A stretch of 23,533 nt of DNA, from the IMG/VR virus record IMGVR_UViG_3300044635_000988, positions 1-23,533 of that record; one strand, 5' to 3'. Position numbers and translations under genes: made by a program. Origin of the DNA: a virus. The notes under the pieces were generated by a model. That model saw only the letters and a program-made list of their open reading frames with translations, did not search any database and had not been told where the DNA came from. Shown piece after piece: positions 8,295 to 15,390 of this stretch (position 1 is the first letter of the stretch; each line of letters opens with the position of its first letter).

Positions 8295-9534
8295 GGGGTT
8301 TATTTTGAGTACGGGGTTCGAGGACTGCCTTCTTCCCAGTGAGGGTCTCCCACCTCTTGACGATTACATCGCAGTAGGCTGGGCTGATCTCCATGCCGTA
8401 GCACTTGCGGCCCAGTTGCTCGGCGGCGATGAGGGTCGTGCCTGTTCCACAGAATGGCTCATACACGGTAGCTGCCTTGTCGCAAAGGGTCTGCATCACC
8501 CATAATGGAACACAGACAGGCATTGTAGCTGCATGAAGATCGGAGAACTCATTGTTCCGCTGCGGAGGTGCGGTGTATACGCTCTGTACCGTTCCACGCC
8601 AAGAAGAGAGCGGGACTGCGCGAGACGCTCGATCCTTAGAAGAGAAGACGACCATCCATTCATATCTTGAGGACATCACACCTGCGGCCATTTGTGGCGC
8701 GGCGTGTCCCTTGTCCCATGTCACGATATCCACTAGGTTTTCAGCATTGTTGGCAATGAATCGAACTAGGTCTCTCTTATTGCCGGCTAGTGGTTGAACA
8801 TTGATTACCCACGCATCAGATACTGCGGCACGGCTTGATGTAAACCACCCGGACATAAGGGACATCCACTCTTTTGATGTGTCCTCGTGGTCGTCATATG
8901 GGTTTTCCCTTTGGGACATTCTCCTGTTTCCAGAAAGCGACACGGACTTCCCTAAAGCATATGGTGGAGATGTAAAGCATAGATCGGCCTTCATTCCATC
9001 CATCAAACGATCGACATCCTCAGCCCTCGTGGAGTCACCACATAGCAGACGATGCTTCCCGAGAATCCACAGGTCTCCGGGCTTCGTAGTCGGATCGGTA
9101 GGTGGCTCAGGAACCTCGTCTTCGACAACTTCTTTGTCGGCCAGAACCATCTTCTCAATCTCCGCGGTATCAAAGCCGGAAGACTCCGCTAGATCCTCGT
9201 CCTCGATCTGGATCGCCGCGAGTTGCTGAGAGAGTGCTTCCTCGTCCCACTCAGCAAGCTCTGCGGTTCTGTTGTCTGCGATCGCGTAGGCCGTAGCGTC
9301 TGCGCCCTTCAACTCCGTACGCACGATGTCAATGTGCGTCCAGCCTAGCTGCTGCGCCGCAGCAAGCGTACCGTTGCCGGCACGCACGATCCCATCACCG
9401 TCAACCACGATTGGCTTCTGCTGGCCGAATCGTCGAAGGCTGGCTTCAATCGCCTTGAGGTTCTTGGAGTTGTGCTTTCGCACATTCGCGGGATCTGCCG
9501 CGAGCTTTGATAGTTCGACCCGTTCGATTTTCAT
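8287..9534 (-). CDS. ParB-like nuclease domain fused to DNA methyltransferase
   Basis: An N-terminal ParB/Srx-like domain (about 1-100; VELSKLAADPANVRKHN, then GIVRAGNGTLAAAQQLGW) is fused to an S-adenosylmethionine-dependent DNA methyltransferase. Catalytic motif IV is TSPPY (188-192). Motif I, FCGTGTT (361-367), comes after it, so the order is that of a beta-class amino-methyltransferase (N6-adenine or N4-cytosine). No restriction endonuclease partner is adjacent, so it is probably an orphan phage methylase used for protection from host restriction or for marking DNA. It follows the nuclease gene by 3 bases with no clear Shine-Dalgarno. The base modified and the target site cannot be read from the sequence. 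This fusion is common in phages and prophages. Confidence 0.9.
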   Translation of the reverse strand: MKIERVELSKLAADPANVRKHNSKNLKAIEASLRRFGQQKPIVVDGDGIVRAGNGTLAAAQQLGWTHIDIVRTELKGADATAYAIADNRTAELAEWDEEALSQQLAAIQIEDEDLAESSGFDTAEIEKMVLADKEVVEDEVPEPPTDPTTKPGDLWILGKHRLLCGDSTRAEDVDRLMDGMKADLCFTSPPYALGKSVSLSGNRRMSQRENPYDDHEDTSKEWMSLMSGWFTSSRAAVSDAWVINVQPLAGNKRDLVRFIANNAENLVDIVTWDKGHAAPQMAAGVMSSRYEWMVVFSSKDRASRAVPLSSWRGTVQSVYTAPPQRNNEFSDLHAATMPVCVPLWVMQTLCDKAATVYEPFCGTGTTLIAAEQLGRKCYGMEISPAYCDVIVKRWETLTGKKAVLEPRTQNKPHA

Positions 9535-9537
9535 TTG

Positions 9538-10050
9538 TTAGTCCAGCACCGTCTTCACGCCGACCTGCGGTGACCACGAGACGGTCGGCGCGCCACGCAC
9601 GCTCAAGTTGAAGCCGTCACGCGTTGTCGGATAGGCCACTCCCACGCGGGCCTGCTGCATCCGTTGTGCGTAGCCCTGATCCTTCGGCCAGTAGTACGGC
9701 CAGACCAGCACCGACGACAGCACGATCAGGCCGCGCCAGTCGCCGAGCGTCCACACGCAGTCCATATATGTGATCGCTTGCAGCATCGCCTCGTCGATCT
9801 TCTTGCCGCTGCGCTTGCACTCAATGCCGACGAAGCCGTGCTTCCACCCGGCGTCGAGCGCAGCCGCGGTCGGCACAAGGATCATGTCGATGCGTCGCTG
9901 CTGCTGGATGTGCCAGATGCCGATGCTCTTGCCTTGCACCTCGTCGTAGATCTTGAAGAGGCCCGACATCGTGACACGCCGGCGCAAGTCCTCGACGGCC
10001 TGCTTCTCGTTGTCGTAGCCCTCGGCTGAAAAGAAGTCCTGCGCGGTCAT
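9538..10050 (-). CDS. PD-(D/E)XK-like nuclease
   Basis: A 170-residue protein with a pattern fitting the PD-(D/E)XK nuclease fold: D55 in RRIDMILVP, then E77-C-K79 in FVGIECKRSGKK, followed by a helix with QAITYMD. Nucleases of this fold act in phage recombination, DNA repair or junction processing. The start at 10050 forms an ATGA overlap with the helicase stop, which suggests coupled translation; a GTG nine bases further upstream (10059) is an alternative. Helicase, nuclease and methylase lie in one tight run. The fold assignment is by motif only, and the substrate is unknown. Confidence 0.66.
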   Translation of the reverse strand: MTAQDFFSAEGYDNEKQAVEDLRRRVTMSGLFKIYDEVQGKSIGIWHIQQQRRIDMILVPTAAALDAGWKHGFVGIECKRSGKKIDEAMLQAITYMDCVWTLGDWRGLIVLSSVLVWPYYWPKDQGYAQRMQQARVGVAYPTTRDGFNLSVRGAPTVSWSPQVGVKTVLD

Positions 10051-11717
10051 GCGTCCCACTCGATGAAGGCTTGCTTCTCGCTGCGGCCCAGTAGCACGAG
10101 CCGCTCACTCGATCGCGTCATGCCGACATAGAACACCCGCCGCACCACATCACGCTGCTCGGGGAATCCCATCCACTCCTCGTAGCCCTTGCGGCTCAAG
10201 TCCGGGGACAAGTACACGACTTCTGCTTCGGCTCCCTTCACGCTGTGGATTGTACCGATGACCACCTTGGGCTTGTCCGTCAACGCGCGCACGCCCGAGC
10301 GGTCACAGATCTGGAAGCCATACTCCATCTTCTTCCGTGGCTCGGGCAGCAAGTTCGCGCGCAACCACTCCCACGGCCTGTCGGTCTTCAGGCACTCGAC
10401 CATCGCCTCGAATGCCGCCGGCTCGATAAGTTCGCGCACCTCCTCGACATCGAGGCCGTGGGTGTTCTTGTTCGATTCTTCCGCACGACCACGCAGGATC
10501 TCCTTGCCGCCGCGCACGAACACGCCCGCGGCCCTGATGTGCTGCGCCCACTTCCACATCGTCTTCGGATGCCACCACCGCTCGAAGCCCTCGATGAGTT
10601 CACCGCCGAAGAGGTCGGGCCGTGGAGTCTCAAGGAACGCGCGCACGATCTCAGGCCCGCCGCGTAGCGGGTTCCAGTCGCCGCGAGAGACGAACGGATT
10701 GTGGAACGGCACGCCCTGACGCTTGAGCTCACCGAGCGTCGGCTGGAGGTGGTATGCGCATGATCCAAGAATCATGCACACCTTGCCGGCGGCGTTGTGC
10801 TTCACGACTTCACGCACGAGGACATCGGGCTGCTTCAGCGAGAGCCACTGCGACCCGTCGCGCCGCTCGATCACACCCTCCGCATCCTTGGGCGTGTACT
10901 CGAACGGATATCGCCACGACGAGCGCGAGATCCACGACGAGGCCATCGCGTGCACGACCTTGGGCACACGCCACGACTTGGACAGAACGCGGTACGACTC
11001 GGGCGGTAGCTCAGGTTCGAGGAACGCCCGCGGGCTCGCGCCCTTGAAGTGGAAGATCGACTGGTCGGGGTCACCGACCAAGACCACGCCTTCGAGGTCG
11101 TGCGCCCACTTACGCACAAGCGAGAGCTCCAGCGGGCTGAAGTCCTGCACCTCGTCGTAGCACGCGATGCGCACGCCCGTGGGAGGGCCGAAGGATTCGA
11201 GGCACACCTCGATCAGGTCGGTGAAGTCGTAGTACCCCGCCAAGCCCTTCCACTCGCGCCAGAGGAACGCGAACCGCTGGTCGGCATCAGACCATGTCTC
11301 GCGGTCTTCTCGTCGCGCTCGGTGCGTCTGGGTGCGTCTCAGGCAGTTGTCGCCGTCCTTCACCTCTTCCGACAGGTCAGAGGACATGGCGAAGTCGTCG
11401 GACATCTTCGAGGCCGACACGCCCGAGAGCGTGAACTGCGACCCGTGGTGTTCGAGGAGCCACGAGTTGAACTCGTCGATGTGCGCCTCGGCGAGCTCGG
11501 GCTTGCCCAGCAGGCGGAAGCAGATCGCGTGCAGCGTGCCGACATTCTTCTCATCAATGTCGATCTTGCGGTACTTGATCTCTCTGGCCGCGGTCGTGGT
11601 GAACGAGGCCAGCAGGATCTCGTCCCTTCCGTACTTCTGTCGCCACTGCTCGACTTGCCGCACCACCCACGAGGTCTTGCCCGTGCCGGGTGGCCCGATG
11701 ACTCGATACTCTTTCAC
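10047..11717 (-). CDS. UvrD/Rep-like superfamily 1 DNA helicase
   Basis: An ATP-driven 3'-5' type helicase by family. Visible motifs are Walker A GPPGTGKT (8-15), motif II YDEVQD (187-192), motif III GDPDQSIFHFKGA (215-227), motif V GTIHSVKGAEAE (488-499) and motif VI FYVGMTRSSERL (529-540). The length of 556 residues is short for UvrD, so accessory subdomains are reduced. The start is a GTG with the leader GACCGACCAAGGAG, 7 bases upstream, the same leader that precedes the small plus-strand genes. It follows the repeat-rich non-coding region at 11718-12050 and overlaps the nuclease gene by an ATGA. A role in phage DNA replication or recombination is likely. Confidence 0.93.
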   Translation of the reverse strand: MKEYRVIGPPGTGKTSWVVRQVEQWRQKYGRDEILLASFTTTAAREIKYRKIDIDEKNVGTLHAICFRLLGKPELAEAHIDEFNSWLLEHHGSQFTLSGVSASKMSDDFAMSSDLSEEVKDGDNCLRRTQTHRARREDRETWSDADQRFAFLWREWKGLAGYYDFTDLIEVCLESFGPPTGVRIACYDEVQDFSPLELSLVRKWAHDLEGVVLVGDPDQSIFHFKGASPRAFLEPELPPESYRVLSKSWRVPKVVHAMASSWISRSSWRYPFEYTPKDAEGVIERRDGSQWLSLKQPDVLVREVVKHNAAGKVCMILGSCAYHLQPTLGELKRQGVPFHNPFVSRGDWNPLRGGPEIVRAFLETPRPDLFGGELIEGFERWWHPKTMWKWAQHIRAAGVFVRGGKEILRGRAEESNKNTHGLDVEEVRELIEPAAFEAMVECLKTDRPWEWLRANLLPEPRKKMEYGFQICDRSGVRALTDKPKVVIGTIHSVKGAEAEVVYLSPDLSRKGYEEWMGFPEQRDVVRRVFYVGMTRSSERLVLLGRSEKQAFIEWDA

Positions 11718-11738
11718 GCTTTAGCTCCTTGGTCGGTC
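11718..11738 (-). promoter_or_regulatory. Start-associated leader of helicase gene
   Basis: On the minus strand the helicase GTG is preceded by GACCGACCAAGGAG and a 7-base spacer. This is the only complete copy seen on the minus strand of the leader family found before the plus-strand small genes at 17839-21376. Confidence 0.7.
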
Positions 11739-11792
11739 TTCGATTGTTCACACCCCGAGAGGGTCACACTAGGTGGGAAGTAGATATCCCCC

Positions 11793-11817
11793 CCTTTATG
11801 CGCGCGCGCACGGGAGA
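11793..11817 (+). repeat. Left arm of long inverted repeat
   Basis: The segment ends in GCGCGCGCACGGGAGA and pairs with the complement of 11999-12022. Over the 22 bases from TTATG to GGGAGA there is one mismatch. The arms are separated by about 180 bases. Confidence 0.8.
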
Positions 11818-11870
11818 TTTCTGAGGCTCTCTGGGAAGTGCCCTGCGCGTGTATGCCAGAGGATTGGCTT

Positions 11871-11882
11871 TGTAGTAGGATC
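11871..11882 (+). repeat. Iteron-like repeat TGTAGTAGGATC
   Basis: First copy of a 12-base unit. With the reverse element CTACTACA at 11892-11899 it could also form an 8-bp stem with a 13-base loop. Confidence 0.6.
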
Positions 11883-11945
11883 CCTTCGTGACTACTACAC
11901 ATCCTATTCGTCATAAGTCCATGCACCTCATCGACTTAGATGCTG

Positions 11946-11965
11946 TGTAGTAGGATAGTAGGATC
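11946..11965 (+). repeat. Tandem iteron-like repeats TGTAGTAGGAT and TAGTAGGATC
   Basis: Two partial copies of the unit lie head to tail and share one base. This tandem arrangement is what makes a protein-binding array more likely than a simple hairpin. Confidence 0.6.
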
Positions 11966-11998
11966 TTCTCTCGGGAAGATTTTAGAGGCACACGATTC

Positions 11999-12022
11999 TC
12001 TCCCGTGCGCGCGCACATAAGG
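11999..12022 (-). repeat. Right arm of long inverted repeat
   Basis: The plus strand reads TCTCCCGTGCGCGCGC and onward, the reverse complement of the left arm apart from one mismatch and one length difference in the T run. It ends 28 bases before the primase stop codon. Confidence 0.8.
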
Positions 12023-12034
12023 AGATTTTCGATA

Positions 12035-12046
12035 GATCCTACTACA
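12035..12046 (-). repeat. Iteron-like repeat, inverted copy
   Basis: GATCCTACTACA is the exact reverse complement of the copy at 11871-11882. It lies four bases before the primase stop codon. Confidence 0.6.
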
Positions 12047-12050
12047 ACCA

Positions 12051-13952
12051 TCAGAAGGGCACCTCACCTTCGGGCATCTCCTCATCCTTCGGGATCTCGC
12101 TCAAGCGGCCCTGATCGTTGGTGCCGCCGGCAAAGTTCACCAAGCCGCCGCTCGTCAATCTCCACGCGCTGCGTGTGGTGACCTTGCCGTCCTCCTTACG
12201 GATGCTGATCTTCACGCAGATGCTTCCCAGTCGCCGCAGGTTCTCCGCGATGACGCGGTGTGACCTGAATGTCGTGGAGCTACTCAGCGACGCGCTGGCG
12301 AGCTTGTAGAGCCCTTCCGTGGTTCCGTAGATCTCCCCGTTGTGTTCGACGGGCAGATCGCTCAGGAGCCCCTTGGTGGTCTTCTGGATGCCTTGGTCGG
12401 TGTAACGCAGGACGAGCTGCTCCATCGTCTCGGCCAGCGACCCGCCAGAGCCGAGGCGCATATGCTCGACGATGCCCAGCAGGATAGGGAGCCACTGCTC
12501 CCGCCACTCGTTCCGGGTCACGATAGCCGGCGTGGTGTCCGCGCCGTCGGCCAGACGCATGGCGAACTTGTCGGGGTTGTGGAGGTTCTCGATGCCGCCG
12601 AGCTTCACCTGCGCGCCACCGACGACGAGGATATATGAGCCCTCGTCACCCTCGAATCGGATGAGCCGCTGCACGGCTTTGGTGATCGGCAGGCCAAGGG
12701 CTTCGTTGAGTTGAGCGACGAGCGGGTTGCGCACCTGCTCGGCGGCCTGTGCCTCAGGCGTGACCGCGACGACCTCGGGCGCGGCCTGTACTCCCTCGAC
12801 TCCAGAGTCCGAGTCTTGCACGACGGTGATGGGCTGCTCGGGGAGCACCTGCTTCAGCCGAAGGAACTCCTTCAAGAGCTCGGCCCGCTCCTGCGCCGCC
12901 ATCTCCTTGGCGATCTCGTCGTGCTCCTCGGCCTTCTTCTGGTCGAGGTAGTTCTTGCGTGCCTTTGCGATCGTGTACTGGAGCTTCTCGACGCGGAAGT
13001 CGGCACGGTCGAGCGACGCTCCGTGCACGCGCCTGTTGGCGATGAGAGCGTCGCAGATCTCCTGATCCTCCCATCCCTCGTACCTGACGAGCCGGGCAGC
13101 GATGCTCATGTCACGCTCGCTCGGGCTGGGGAACTTCTTGCGCCCATGCCACACATCGCTGAACGCGGTGTCGTTGGCGAGCAGGATGCCGATCTTGTCG
13201 GGCACCTGTGCTTCGAGGTCGATGTTCAGAGGCGTGGTGACGACGACCTTCGAGATGCTGCGCGGCTTGGCCGAGAAGTCATCGAAGTCGGACGGGTTGT
13301 ATCGAGGCTCAGGCGTGTGGGGCATCGAGCCCGTGGCGACACGCCGGTACTTGTGGTTGATCGTGGCCGGCAGCCGAAGCACGCGCGCGAGGTCATAGGT
13401 TGCATCGACCGCGAATCCGCAGGTGTTCGCCACCCACTTCTGGAAGCCCTCGCACAGGGCTTGGGCGCGCTCGCGCTCGGAGTTGGACTCCAGCGTCCAC
13501 GGCTCCTTGAACAGCCAGTAAGCGTGAATGCCGCCACCCGTAGTGACGATGATGCTGGGCTTCATGGTCAGGCCCATGACGCCAGAGACGCACTGGTCGA
13601 GCGTCTGGGCGAGTCCGACCTTCGAGTGGTGATCGTTGCGCACATCGATGTCGATCCAGATGCCGCCCATGACGGCCGCGGAGCGCGCGCATCCCCGGGC
13701 GAAGTCTGCGCCCGACTTCTTCGGATCAGCGGCCTTGGCTTCGTCGGCCTCGGCGCGAGAGACCTTCTGGTCGTGGAGACAGACCGAGAAGTAGATGTCG
13801 GCTTCCTCGTGGCGTTTGCGGGCACGCTCGACGGCCTGCTTCGTCGAGCTACACCATGTGGGTCGTTTGCCGTTGGGTTCCCAGATGACGATCTGGGCTT
13901 GATCAGAGACGGAGTCGCCGAAGAGAAGATCGAGGAATGTCAGAGCGTCCAT
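12051..13952 (-). CDS. Archaeo-eukaryotic-type primase / primase-polymerase
   Basis: A replication primase of the AEP superfamily. The three catalytic motifs are visible in order: the metal-binding acids in WIDIDVRND (D101, D103), the TTGGGIHAYWLF block with H143, and DLARVLRLPATINHK (D187). The rest of the 633 residues holds a helical region, a coiled coil rich in Lys and Glu (about 335-375), and a C-terminal part with a winged-helix-like segment near GEIYGTTEGLYKLASASL. I see no Walker A motif, so it is not a primase-helicase fusion. The ATG at 13952 has no clear Shine-Dalgarno; a CCCGACCAAG leader lies about 30 bases upstream. It is placed between the Cys-rich protein and the UvrD-like helicase, fitting a replication module. 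Confidence 0.88.
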   Translation of the reverse strand: MDALTFLDLLFGDSVSDQAQIVIWEPNGKRPTWCSSTKQAVERARKRHEEADIYFSVCLHDQKVSRAEADEAKAADPKKSGADFARGCARSAAVMGGIWIDIDVRNDHHSKVGLAQTLDQCVSGVMGLTMKPSIIVTTGGGIHAYWLFKEPWTLESNSERERAQALCEGFQKWVANTCGFAVDATYDLARVLRLPATINHKYRRVATGSMPHTPEPRYNPSDFDDFSAKPRSISKVVVTTPLNIDLEAQVPDKIGILLANDTAFSDVWHGRKKFPSPSERDMSIAARLVRYEGWEDQEICDALIANRRVHGASLDRADFRVEKLQYTIAKARKNYLDQKKAEEHDEIAKEMAAQERAELLKEFLRLKQVLPEQPITVVQDSDSGVEGVQAAPEVVAVTPEAQAAEQVRNPLVAQLNEALGLPITKAVQRLIRFEGDEGSYILVVGGAQVKLGGIENLHNPDKFAMRLADGADTTPAIVTRNEWREQWLPILLGIVEHMRLGSGGSLAETMEQLVLRYTDQGIQKTTKGLLSDLPVEHNGEIYGTTEGLYKLASASLSSSTTFRSHRVIAENLRRLGSICVKISIRKEDGKVTTRSAWRLTSGGLVNFAGGTNDQGRLSEIPKDEEMPEGEVPF

Positions 13953-14115
13953 GTTTCGAGCGTGTTGCGGTCACGCCTTGCTTGGTCGGGTTGTGCGGCT
14001 AGTGGATGAGAGAGCCGCGCAGCGTGCGTGCGTGCGCGGCCCTCAATGTACAGTCCACTTGCCGTGGACTTACCAGAACTTGTGAGCGTGGCTCACAGAT
14101 TCGCAGGTTGGGGAA
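13953..14115. other. Non-coding gap with three successive hairpins
   Basis: Between the Cys-rich protein gene and the primase gene lie three perfect stems. GCCGCGCA pairs with TGCGCGGC (14014-14040), AGTCCAC with GTGGACT (14052-14070), and TGTGAGC with GCTCACA (14081-14097). None is followed by a T run on the minus strand, so classical intrinsic termination is not supported. RNA processing, attenuation, operator function or a single-strand origin structure are possible. Confidence 0.55.
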
Positions 14116-14877
14116 TCACTCGTCGTCGCCGTCGTTGCCAGAGACCACGCCGCCAGTGCGCGCGAACGCAGCGGCCACGATGGCATCGGACAGCACCGCG
14201 TTCAGCGCGGATGCGGCAGCGAGTTCCTCGGTGGTCAGGGCACGCACGAAGGAGAAGGTGATCTCAGAGTAGGGCTGGCCCGCCTTGTTCTGCACCTTCT
14301 TGAGCGTGAGCTTGGACACGACCGTGTTCACCGTGTGGCCCGAGTTCATGAGGATCATGCAGTACTGGGTAAACGCCTTCTTGGATGAGCGCGGGATCTT
14401 CAACAAGTTCGGCACGCGATTCTGCCCGATGAAGCAGTAGACCTCGCCGAACTCCTTGCAGTCAGCACCCTTGCCGCCCTTGCGATCGCTGCCCATCTTC
14501 GACCACGGGCACAGCAAGCAGTTGTGCACGCCTTCGCCGTCAGGCGAGCCTGACTCGATGTTGTTGCCGATGCCGTTGCGGCCATCGAGCGAGGAGCAGT
14601 CGGGCGCGGTGCCGAGCGCACCGTCGGTCTGGCGGTACCAGTTGCGCATCGTCATGCGCTGGGCCGCGATCACGCAGTCGATCTCCTTCAGCGACTCCTC
14701 ACCCTGTAGGCCACCTTCGACCGAGAAGACCGTCATGCCGGCGGGCGGCACCTTGATCTTCGGCAGTTGGTGCAGCGCGAGGCCAGCATCGAAGACTGAC
14801 TTGACGGCGACGGCGGCTTGAGGTTGAGCGAGGATGGCGAAGGAGGATGCGTTCTTGTTCGTGAGTTCTTTGGACAT
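14116..14877 (-). CDS. Cys-rich phage protein of replication module, function unknown
   Basis: A 253-residue protein with a putative zinc site: C94 (PDCSSLDG), C120 and C123 (HNCLLCPW), C140 and C148 (GKGADCKEFGEVYC). The pattern CSSxDG ... CxxCPW ... GKGxxCK occurs in a recurrent group of phage proteins encoded near recombination and replication genes. I do not know an established function. The N-terminus is low-complexity and Ala-rich, the middle carries the Cys block, and the C-terminus has strands (SEITFSFVRAL) then an Ala-rich helix. A single-strand DNA-binding role would fit the context but is inference. Its leader (CCAACAACCAGAACC, C/A-rich, without AAGGAG) resembles that of the plus-strand gene at 18563. 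Confidence 0.78.
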   Translation of the reverse strand: MSKELTNKNASSFAILAQPQAAVAVKSVFDAGLALHQLPKIKVPPAGMTVFSVEGGLQGEESLKEIDCVIAAQRMTMRNWYRQTDGALGTAPDCSSLDGRNGIGNNIESGSPDGEGVHNCLLCPWSKMGSDRKGGKGADCKEFGEVYCFIGQNRVPNLLKIPRSSKKAFTQYCMILMNSGHTVNTVVSKLTLKKVQNKAGQPYSEITFSFVRALTTEELAAASALNAVLSDAIVAAAFARTGGVVSGNDGDDE

Positions 14878-14913
14878 GGTTCTGTTTGTGATGTGAGAGG
14901 TTCTGGTTGTTGG

Positions 14914-15390
14914 TTACTTCTTGAGATTCCGTGCGGCTCGCTTCGAGACCGACTCGGCCTTCGATGCTTTGACCGCGCGGAGTTCGGTCTTGGTGAAGAT
15001 GTTGAGAAGCGGTGCCATCTCTTCAGGCACTTCTCCACCGTCAGCGAGGAGCTCGCGGACATGGGCTTGCAGAGTCTGGGAGGAGACTTGCTCCTTGACC
15101 ATCCACGCGAAGTCGCACTTCTTGGCTGCATCGACCAGTGCTTCGGTGGTCACGCCCTCGTTGCGCCACACGACCAGAGGCTGGGCCATGTGAACATTGA
15201 AGGTCTGGCCGTCAACTGTGAGCGGCACGGAGTCGATGCCGGCGGTTGCGAGCTCCGTGATGATGACATCGGCGAGAGCGTCGCGGTGCTTCTTGAGTTC
15301 CTCCAAGGCTTCCTCGGCCTTGGCGATCTCGTTCTTGATGCGCACGAACTGGCGCATGGGTTCGACGAATGAGTTGAGAGACTCGGTCAT
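14914..15390 (-). CDS. Coiled-coil phage protein of replication module
   Basis: A 158-residue protein starting in an ATGA overlap with the SNF2-like helicase stop, so translation is probably coupled. The N-terminal third (about 8-45, VRIKNEIAKAEEALEELKKH) is a clear coiled coil. It is followed by a small beta region (VPLTVDGQTFNVHMAQPLVV) and a helical block containing CDFAWMVKEQVSSQTLQAHV. The C-terminus is very basic. I recognise the layout (coiled coil, strand pair, WMV block) from uncharacterised phage proteins near recombination genes but cannot assign a function. The nearby helicase and Cys-rich protein are its likely partners. Confidence 0.75.
   Translation of the reverse strand: MTESLNSFVEPMRQFVRIKNEIAKAEEALEELKKHRDALADVIITELATAGIDSVPLTVDGQTFNVHMAQPLVVWRNEGVTTEALVDAAKKCDFAWMVKEQVSSQTLQAHVRELLADGGEVPEEMAPLLNIFTKTELRAVKASKAESVSKRAARNLKK

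Larger units (their letters stand above)
11718..12050. other. Repeat-rich non-coding region, candidate replication origin or control region
   Basis: A 333-base gene-free stretch between the primase and helicase genes. It holds a long inverted repeat (11793-11817 against 11999-12022) built around GCGCGCGCACGGGAGA. Between or near the arms are several copies of TGTAGTAGGATC in both orientations (11871-11882, 11946-11956, 11956-11965, 12035-12046, plus a split reverse copy at 11892-11906). GATTTT boxes recur at 11978 and 12024. The arms contain alternating purine-pyrimidine runs able to adopt Z-DNA. The position beside primase and helicase genes suggests an origin. A promoter and operator cluster for the helicase operon is the main alternative. 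Confidence 0.55.

Noticed and set aside
2684-9540. Near-identical junctions CTGGACTAACA before ATG at 2686 and 9534
   Set aside because: Both arise where a protein ending in Leu-Asp is followed by TAA. Two short occurrences are not enough to claim a signal.
12711-14009. 432-residue plus-strand frame
   Set aside because: It is antisense to the AEP primase, whose three catalytic motifs are clear. The shadow has biased composition.
14014-14097. Hairpins as Rho-independent terminators or a tRNA
   Set aside because: There is no T-run on either strand after the stems. The stems do not form a cloverleaf and no conserved tRNA loop sequences are present.
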